NCBI RefSeq assembly: GCF_022606355.1
Contig: NZ_JAHHZQ010000001.1
Coordinates: 744,001-808,000, forward strand
Reading direction: 5' to 3'
DNA from: Leifsonia shinshuensis
GTDB taxonomy: Bacteria > Actinomycetota > Actinomycetes > Actinomycetales > Microbacteriaceae
DNA: 64,000 nt
Under the pieces are notes generated by a model that was given only the letters and a program-made list of their open reading frames with translations, searched no databases and was not told where the DNA came from. The position numbers and the translations under genes are program-made. Of this stretch, positions 58,874 to 64,000 are shown piece after piece; positions within the stretch are counted from its first letter, which is position 1, and every line of letters starts with the position of its first letter.

Positions 58874-60211
58874 TCAGAGGATCTCGAGGTTGGTGCGCAG
58901 CTCGTACGGCGTCACCTGGGCGCGGTACTCCGCCCACTCCTTGCGCTTGTTGAGAAGGGCGTAGTTGAACACCTGCTCGCCGAGCGTCTCGGCGACGAGC
59001 TCCGAGTCCTCCATGAGCGAGATCGCGTGGTCGAGGCTGGCGGGCAGCTGGCTGTAGCCCAGCGCCCGGCGCTCGGCGTCGGACAGCGCCCACACGTTGT
59101 CCTCGGCCTCCGGAGGCAGCTCGTACTGGCCCTCGATGCCCTTGAGGCCGGCGGCCAGCATCAGCGAGAACGCGAGGTAGGGGTTCGCTGCCGAATCGAT
59201 CGCGCGGTACTCGACACGCGAACTCTGGCCCTTGTTGGGCTTGTAGAGGGGGACGCGCACGAGTGCCGAGCGGTTGTTGTGTCCCCAGCAGACGAAGCTC
59301 GGCGCCTCGTCACCGCCCCACAGCCGCTTGTAGGAGTTGACGAACTGGTTGGTGACCGCCGTGATCTCGGGCGCGTGCTTGAGCAGGCCCGCGATGAACT
59401 GACGGCCGACCTTCGACAGCTGGTACTGCGCCCCCGCCTCGAAGAACGCGTTGGTGTCACCCTCGAAGAGCGACATGTGGGTGTGCATGCCGGAGCCCGG
59501 GTGCCCGGAGAGCGGCTTGGGCATGAAGGTCGCATAGACGCCCTGCTCGATCGCCACCTCCTTGACCACCGTGCGGAACGTCATGATGTTGTCGGCGGTG
59601 GTCAGCGCGTCGGCGTACCGGAGGTCGATCTCGTTCTGGCCCGGGCCGGCCTCGTGGTGGCTGAACTCCACCGAGATGCCGAGGTCTTCGAGCATCCGCA
59701 CCGAGCGCCGGCGGAAGTCGTGCGCGGTGCCGCCGGGGACGTTGTCGAAGTAGCCGGCCGAGTCGACGGGCTCCGGACCCTCATCGCCGAAGGTCGAGGA
59801 CTTGAGCAGGTAGAACTCGATCTCCGGGTGCGTGTAGAACGTGAACCCGCGATCGGCGGCCTTCTCGAGCGTGCGCTTGAGCACATTGCGCGGGTCGGAC
59901 ACCGACGGCTGTCCGTCGGGAGTCGTGATGTCGCAGAACATGCGGGCGGTCGGGTCGACCTCCCCGCGCCACGGCAGGATCTGGAACGTGGTGGGGTCGG
60001 GATGCGCGAGGAGGTCGGACTCGAACGCGCGGGTCAGACCCTCGATGGCCGAGCCGTCGAAGCCGAGGCCCTCGGTGAACGCGCCCTCGACCTCGGCCGG
60101 GGCGATGGCCACCGACTTGAGCGTGCCGACGACGTCGGTGAACCACAGCCTCACGAACTTGACGCCGCGCTCCTCGATTGTCCGAAGAACGAAGTCGCGC
60201 TGCTTGTCCAT
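58874..60211 (-). CDS. glnA2: Glutamine synthetase-like protein, GlnA2 type
   Basis: 445 residues of GS type I. Motifs: [59 protein letters not shown]. At the adenylylation position it has [10 protein letters not shown] rather than LYxLPPEE, so it should escape GlnE control, as with GlnA2 of Mycobacterium and Corynebacterium. First gene of the glnA2-glnE pair; RBS GAAAGGGG. No GlnR box seen upstream. Confidence 0.93.
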   Translation of the reverse strand: MDKQRDFVLRTIEERGVKFVRLWFTDVVGTLKSVAIAPAEVEGAFTEGLGFDGSAIEGLTRAFESDLLAHPDPTTFQILPWRGEVDPTARMFCDITTPDGQPSVSDPRNVLKRTLEKAADRGFTFYTHPEIEFYLLKSSTFGDEGPEPVDSAGYFDNVPGGTAHDFRRRSVRMLEDLGISVEFSHHEAGPGQNEIDLRYADALTTADNIMTFRTVVKEVAIEQGVYATFMPKPLSGHPGSGMHTHMSLFEGDTNAFFEAGAQYQLSKVGRQFIAGLLKHAPEITAVTNQFVNSYKRLWGGDEAPSFVCWGHNNRSALVRVPLYKPNKGQSSRVEYRAIDSAANPYLAFSLMLAAGLKGIEGQYELPPEAEDNVWALSDAERRALGYSQLPASLDHAISLMEDSELVAETLGEQVFNYALLNKRKEWAEYRAQVTPYELRTNLEIL

Positions 60212-60303
60212 CCTGCCCCTTTCGTCAGCCCCTCCAGACTAGTGGTTCGGACGCCGGATTCCCGCAGGATCCCGCTCCGGTACGCATCACTAGACTGAGG
60301 CGC

Positions 60304-61155
60304 ATGAGCGAGCAGTCCCCTGTGCCCTCCGTCCACCCCGCCACCCCGTCGATGGAGTCGCTGAAGCGGGTCCGGACCCGCCACTTCCAGGCGGCGAAGG
60401 AGGAGGGCGCGCCGTTCACCGGTCTCACCAGCTACGACATGCTGACGGCCCAGATCTTCGACGAGGCCGGGATCGACTTCCTGCTGGTCGGCGACTCGGC
60501 CGGCAACAACGTCCTCGGCTACGACACCACGCTTCCGGTGACGGTCGACGACCTCATCCCGCTGACCCGCGCCGTCGCGAAGGCGGTCAAGCGCGCGTTC
60601 GTCGTCGCCGACATGCCGTTCGGCTCCTACGAGACCGGCCCGCAGGAGGCGCTGCACACTGCCGTCCGGTTCATGAAGGAGACGGGCGCGCACGCCGTGA
60701 AGCTCGAGGGCGGCGAGCGCAGCGCGAAGCAGATCCGGCGCATCGTCGACGCCGGCATCCCCGTGATGGCGCACATCGGCTTCACCCCGCAGAGCGAGCA
60801 CGGGCTCGGCGGCCACATCGTGCAGGGACGGGGCGAGGGAGCCGAGCAGGTGCTCGCGGACGCCCACGCGGTCGAGGATGCGGGAGCGTTCGCCGTGGTG
60901 ATGGAGATGGTCCCGGCCGACGTGGCCCAGCGGGTGACCCAGGAGCTGCGCATCCCGACGATCGGGGTCGGCGCCGGCCCGCACGTGGACGGTCAGCTGC
61001 TGGTGTGGACAGACTGGGCCGGGTTCACGACGGGTCGCATCCCGCGCTTCGTCAAGCAGTACGCGGATCTGAAGGGCGTCCTGTCGGATGCCGCGCGGGC
61101 GTACAAGGCAGATGTCAAGGGCGGTCAGTTCCCGACCGAGGAGCACAGCTTCTAG
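60304..61155 (+). CDS. panB: 3-methyl-2-oxobutanoate hydroxymethyltransferase
   Basis: First step of pantothenate synthesis: hydroxymethyl transfer from methylene-tetrahydrofolate to 2-oxoisovalerate. 283 residues, TIM barrel. Motifs: [68 protein letters not shown], and [15 protein letters not shown]. Start at ATG 60304, 92 bp from the divergent glnA2 start. Its TAG overlaps the DUF6194 stop on the other strand. Confidence 0.96.
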   Translation: MSEQSPVPSVHPATPSMESLKRVRTRHFQAAKEEGAPFTGLTSYDMLTAQIFDEAGIDFLLVGDSAGNNVLGYDTTLPVTVDDLIPLTRAVAKAVKRAFVVADMPFGSYETGPQEALHTAVRFMKETGAHAVKLEGGERSAKQIRRIVDAGIPVMAHIGFTPQSEHGLGGHIVQGRGEGAEQVLADAHAVEDAGAFAVVMEMVPADVAQRVTQELRIPTIGVGAGPHVDGQLLVWTDWAGFTTGRIPRFVKQYADLKGVLSDAARAYKADVKGGQFPTEEHSF

Positions 61156-61622
61156 ACGGCGCCGGCCCGGCGCTCGACCCGGCGCCGGTCGTCGCGGTGC
61201 GCGTCGGCGAGGGCCTCGAGCGCGCGGTCGAGCGTGAGTGCTCCGGGGTTCACGACGCAGATCCACCCCAGGGCAGCGTAGAGCGGATGCGGGAGGAAGA
61301 CGTCCTCGGCGCCATAGTCCGGCTCGGCGCGACCGGAGCCGGCGGGGGCATGATCGACGAACCGGGCCACGGCCGTCGCCCCGACGTGGATGTTGAGCCG
61401 CCACCGGTCGGGAGCGCCGAGCCGGGACCGGACGTCGTCCGGGTAGTCCTTCGTCACGATCGTCGCGTAGGGCTGCCGGTTGGTCGGCACCCGGCCATCG
61501 GGCGCGAAGTAGAAGAAGTGGTCGCCCCAGGAGATCTCCGGGAACCCGCTGCCGGCCTCCGGCGCGAGTTCGAGAACACCGTCGAAACCCCTGACCTCTG
61601 AGAGAATCCGTTCCATCGTCAT
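61152..61622 (-). CDS. DUF6194 family protein
   Basis: 156 residues (ATG 61622; ATG 61616 possible). [42 protein letters not shown]-like RWRLNIHVG and [15 protein letters not shown]; this MmcQ/YjbR-like small domain is annotated as DUF6194 in actinobacteria, function unknown. Divergent from the MerR regulator with 42 bp between starts, so it may be its target. Confidence 0.8.
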   Translation of the reverse strand: MTMERILSEVRGFDGVLELAPEAGSGFPEISWGDHFFYFAPDGRVPTNRQPYATIVTKDYPDDVRSRLGAPDRWRLNIHVGATAVARFVDHAPAGSGRAEPDYGAEDVFLPHPLYAALGWICVVNPGALTLDRALEALADAHRDDRRRVERRAGAV

Positions 61623-61664
61623 GATTCGAGTGTCTGCTTGAAGTGCTAGTGGAGGGTTGGGCCG

Positions 61665-62423
61665 ATGAGCGATCCGGACCTCGACGCCGGCACGTTCTTC
61701 TCGACCGGCCGGCTCGCCGCTGCGAGCGGCTACTCGGGGCAGCAGTTGCGCGACCTCGAACGGCTCGCCGTGATCCCTCCCGCGCTCCGGAAGCCCAACG
61801 GCTACCGCCGCTTCGACCGGCAGCACCTCATCGCGCTGCGCGCCTACCGCGGCCTGGCCGTGGCCATCGGGCCCGTCGCGGCCCGAGCCGCGATGCGCGA
61901 GCTCCGAACGTCGCCCTACGACGAGGCGATCGCCCGCATCGTCGCGCTGCACGTGTCGCTCGCCGTCGCCCGAGACGAGGCGCTGGCCGCCCTGCGCGCC
62001 CTCGACGCCATCGACGCGGAGCGCGCGCATGACGCGCCCGCCCTGCCCGGAGACGCCATGACCATCACCGAGCTGTCGGTCGCGATCGGCGTGCGCTCGT
62101 CGACGCTGCGCTTCTGGGAGCAGCAGGGCCTCATCACCCCGGAGCGCGACGCGACCTCGGGTGCGCGCAGGTATCCGCCGGACGCGGTGCGCAACGCGCG
62201 GATCGTGCGCTCGCTGCGCGCGGGCGGCTACCGCATCCCCGACGTACGGGTCGTCCTGGGGTCGCTGATCGGCTCCGGGAATCCCGCCGAGGCGCGCGAG
62301 GCGCTGCGGGGCCGGTTGCAGGCCATCGCCGTGCAGTCCGAGGCGCTCGTGCGGGCCGGCGCGGATCTCGCCGATCTGCTGACGCCGCCCGAGGACGGCC
62401 GGTCAAACGGCGGCGGCCGCTAG
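61665..62423 (+). CDS. MerR-type regulator with two DNA-binding domains in one chain
   Basis: 252 residues. Two MerR winged-helix domains: the first at about 12-75 (FSTGRLAAASGYSGQQLRDLERL, NGYRRFDRQHL), the second at about 128-198 (TITELSVAIGVRSSTLRFWEQQGLI, GARRYPPDAVRNARIVRSLR). A helical link joins them and a C-terminal helix (LRGRLQAIAVQSEALVRAG) may dimerise. Normal MerR proteins have one such domain per chain. No cysteines, so not a metal sensor of the classic kind. Divergent from DUF6194 over 42 bp. Confidence 0.88.
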   Translation: MSDPDLDAGTFFSTGRLAAASGYSGQQLRDLERLAVIPPALRKPNGYRRFDRQHLIALRAYRGLAVAIGPVAARAAMRELRTSPYDEAIARIVALHVSLAVARDEALAALRALDAIDAERAHDAPALPGDAMTITELSVAIGVRSSTLRFWEQQGLITPERDATSGARRYPPDAVRNARIVRSLRAGGYRIPDVRVVLGSLIGSGNPAEAREALRGRLQAIAVQSEALVRAGADLADLLTPPEDGRSNGGGR

Positions 62424-62636
62424 CTAGCGGCCCTCTTCCCTGTCCTCTTCAGCCCACTTCGCACTGTTCTCGCGGAGCTTCTCGAGGGCGTTCTCGGCCT
62501 CGGCGTGCGTGTCGAACGGGCCGACACGGTCGGGCGCGGGCGACAGGAAGCCCTGCTCGACCTGGCCGGTCTTCAGGTTGTACCAGTACTTGTGCTCGGC
62601 ATCCTGGCGGATCCCGTAGTCGTTCTCGCCGGTCAT
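62424..62636 (-). CDS. Small SPOR-like domain protein
   Basis: 70 residues: [17 protein letters not shown], then [25 protein letters not shown]. Annotated as SPOR domain-containing in relatives; the family is short and charged, possibly nucleic-acid or cell-wall associated, role unknown. ATG at 62636, 12 bp from the divergent map start. Its stop abuts the MerR gene stop with no gap. Confidence 0.8.
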   Translation of the reverse strand: MTGENDYGIRQDAEHKYWYNLKTGQVEQGFLSPAPDRVGPFDTHAEAENALEKLRENSAKWAEEDREEGR

Positions 62637-62648
62637 AAGCTTGATCCT

Positions 62649-63515
62649 ATGCCCAAGGATTCCGCCGGTCACCTGATCCCGGGCCGCGTCACCGCGATGC
62701 GCCCCGTCCCGTCGCGCATCCCGCGGCCGGAGTATGTCGGAAAGCCCGGCCCGACGCCAACGGACCGCGGTGACGTGTACACGCCGGCGGAGGTCGAGCT
62801 GATCCGCGAGTCCGGCAGGATCGCGGCACGGGCGATCGAGCGGGTCGGTCAGGCCGTTCGCGCCGGCATCACGACGGAGGAGCTCGACGCCATCGGCCAC
62901 GAGTTCTTGATCGAGCACGACGCCTACCCGTCGACGCTGGGTTACCGGGGCTATCCGAAGTCGCTCTGCAGCTCGGTCAACGAGGTCGTCTGCCACGGCA
63001 TCCCCGACGACACCGTGCTCGAAGACGGCGACATCGTCAACATCGACATCACCGCGTACAAGAACGGCTTCCATGGCGACAGCAACCAGACTTTCATCGT
63101 CGGAACGGCCTCCCAGGAGGTCACCCTGCTGGTCGAGCGCACCCGGGAGGCCCTGAACCGCGGCATCAAGGCCGTCGCCCCCGGCCGACAGGTCAACGTG
63201 ATCGGCCGGGCGATCGAGTCGTACGCCCGGCGCTTCGGCTACGGCGTGGTGCGCGACTTCACCGGACACGGCGTCGGGGCGACCTTCCACTCCGGCCTGA
63301 TCATCCCGCACTACGACGCGGCTCCGGCGTTCGACGACGTGATGGAGGTCGGCATGGTCTTCACCATCGAGCCGATGCTGACCCTGGGAACGAGCGAGTG
63401 GGACATGTGGGCGGACGACTGGACGGTCGTCACACGCGACCGGAGCATCACCGCCCAGTTCGAGCACACGCTCGTCGTCACCGAGCGGGGCGCGGAGATC
63501 CTGACGCTGCCGTAG
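62649..63515 (+). CDS. map: Methionine aminopeptidase, type I
   Basis: Removes the initiator Met from new proteins. 288 residues. N-terminal extension with the actinobacterial [16 protein letters not shown] linker, then catalytic domain: [32 protein letters not shown] with two metal Asp, GHGVGATFH with metal His, and FTIEPML with metal Glu; the final Glu in TAQFEHT. ATG at 62649. Its 3' end overlaps the convergent MFS gene by 38 bp. Confidence 0.96.
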   Translation: MPKDSAGHLIPGRVTAMRPVPSRIPRPEYVGKPGPTPTDRGDVYTPAEVELIRESGRIAARAIERVGQAVRAGITTEELDAIGHEFLIEHDAYPSTLGYRGYPKSLCSSVNEVVCHGIPDDTVLEDGDIVNIDITAYKNGFHGDSNQTFIVGTASQEVTLLVERTREALNRGIKAVAPGRQVNVIGRAIESYARRFGYGVVRDFTGHGVGATFHSGLIIPHYDAAPAFDDVMEVGMVFTIEPMLTLGTSEWDMWADDWTVVTRDRSITAQFEHTLVVTERGAEILTLP

Positions 63516-64000
63516 CGGGAGCGGACGAGGGAGCGGGCGCCGGACTCGCCGCCGCAGCAGCCGCAGCGGCCTTCACCGCACCCGCTGACGGCAGGACGAA
63601 CGAGATCCCCACGCCCAGCACGGTCGCGGCCGACGCCACCCAGAACGCCAGGTCGAACGCCCCGGTGAGCTCGGCCCCGCCCTGCACCGCCGCCTGCAGG
63701 AGCACCGCGAACAGCGCCGTGCCGAATGAGCCGCCGAGCTGCTGGGCCGTGCGCGTGAGGATGCTCGAGTGCGCGATCTGCTCCCCCGCGAGACCCTCGT
63801 AGGACGCGACCATGAGCGGCATGGTGATCGCCCCGAGGCCGAACCCGCGGACGAAGAGCGCGACGAGCAGCAGCGGATCGGCGGCGGAGGTCGGGCCGAG
63901 GGCGAACGGAACCGTCGCGACGGCGACGATCGCGAAGCCGACCACGGCGATCCAGCGCGCACCGACGCGATCGATGAGCCGCCCGGCGATCGGACGGCAG
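63478..64000 (-). CDS. MFS drug-efflux-type transporter, N-terminal part outside window
   Basis: The last 173 residues of a DHA2/EmrB-QacA-like permease. Visible: [19 protein letters not shown] (motif A-like loop), helices, [40 protein letters not shown], and a last helix ending GISFVLP, followed by an Ala/Pro/Ser tail. The substrate cannot be assigned. The tail coding region overlaps the end of map by 38 bp. Confidence 0.8.
   Translation of the reverse strand, partial: CRPIAGRLIDRVGARWIAVVGFAIVAVATVPFALGPTSAADPLLLVALFVRGFGLGAITMPLMVASYEGLAGEQIAHSSILTRTAQQLGGSFGTALFAVLLQAAVQGGAELTGAFDLAFWVASAATVLGVGISFVLPSAGAVKAAAAAAAASPAPAPSSAPATAASGSPRPAR

Noticed and set aside
61152-62030. Longer start for the DUF6194 gene (up to 62030)
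   Set aside because: The added 136 residues are antisense to the MerR gene and have no resemblance to the family.
63478-63515. The 38-bp overlap of map and the MFS gene as a frameshift sign
   Set aside because: Both proteins keep expected ends; the overlap lies in a disordered Ala/Pro tail and short convergent overlaps are common.

Overview
The window is chromosomal DNA from a high-GC actinobacterium. The gene set points to the family Microbacteriaceae (Leifsonia-like): actinobacterial families of unknown function (DUF3093, DUF3159, DUF3710, DUF4191, DUF4193, DUF7455), SepH, sigA with an acidic/lysine-rich N-terminus, glnA-glnE-glnA2, and convergent topoisomerase IV genes. The species is an inference. 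No rRNA, intact tRNA or CRISPR array is visible.

Layout. 1-19 kb is core metabolism and information processing: an aldo/keto reductase (cut by the window edge), a RibD/DHFR-like protein, dxs, acnA, a dut-DUF3710-DUF3159-P-type ATPase operon, DUF3093, DUF4193, sepH, a phosphodiesterase, and parC/parE facing each other across a block of small palindromes. 19-24.5 kb is a cell-wall block: two tandem, individually incomplete alanine-racemase genes, then (opposite strand) sigA-murT-gatD in which both MurT and GatD have lost hallmark residues. 24.7-36.4 kb holds an MFS transporter, PAC2 protein, pepA, lpdA, an E2 acyltransferase, a pseudokinase-like membrane protein, lipB, lipA and DUF4191, so the lipoyl-dependent enzymes and the lipoate-making enzymes sit together. 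36.4-39.7 kb holds LtrA, an RDD protein and glnA with a complete GlnR box.

39,735-51,478 is a lower-GC genomic island inserted exactly at the 3' end of glnA; the last 25 bp of glnA are duplicated at its right end. It carries a HicAB-like toxin-antitoxin pair with a duplicated operator, a 2,359-residue secreted RHS/YD-repeat protein with a probable TPR immunity protein, and two displaced RHS tip cassettes, the last followed by a two-helix membrane protein. No recombinase was found in it.

51.5-64 kb returns to the backbone: a Ser/Thr kinase, an unknown protein, an LCP ligase, a YCII protein, glnE and glnA2 (with glnA, a nitrogen-assimilation set), panB, DUF6194, a double-headed MerR regulator, a small SPOR-like protein, map, and an MFS transporter cut by the window end.

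The most interesting system is at 19.3-23.2 kb. One alanine-racemase homologue lacks the PLP lysine and most of the barrel but keeps the catalytic tyrosine domain; the next keeps the lysine barrel but lacks the tyrosine loop. Because alanine racemase active sites are shared between subunits, the two could form an obligate heterodimer. Next door, GatD has Ala at its nucleophile position and MurT has no zinc-ribbon cysteines, which fits an organism whose D-Glu alpha-carboxyl may be used for cross-linking (group B peptidoglycan) instead of being amidated.
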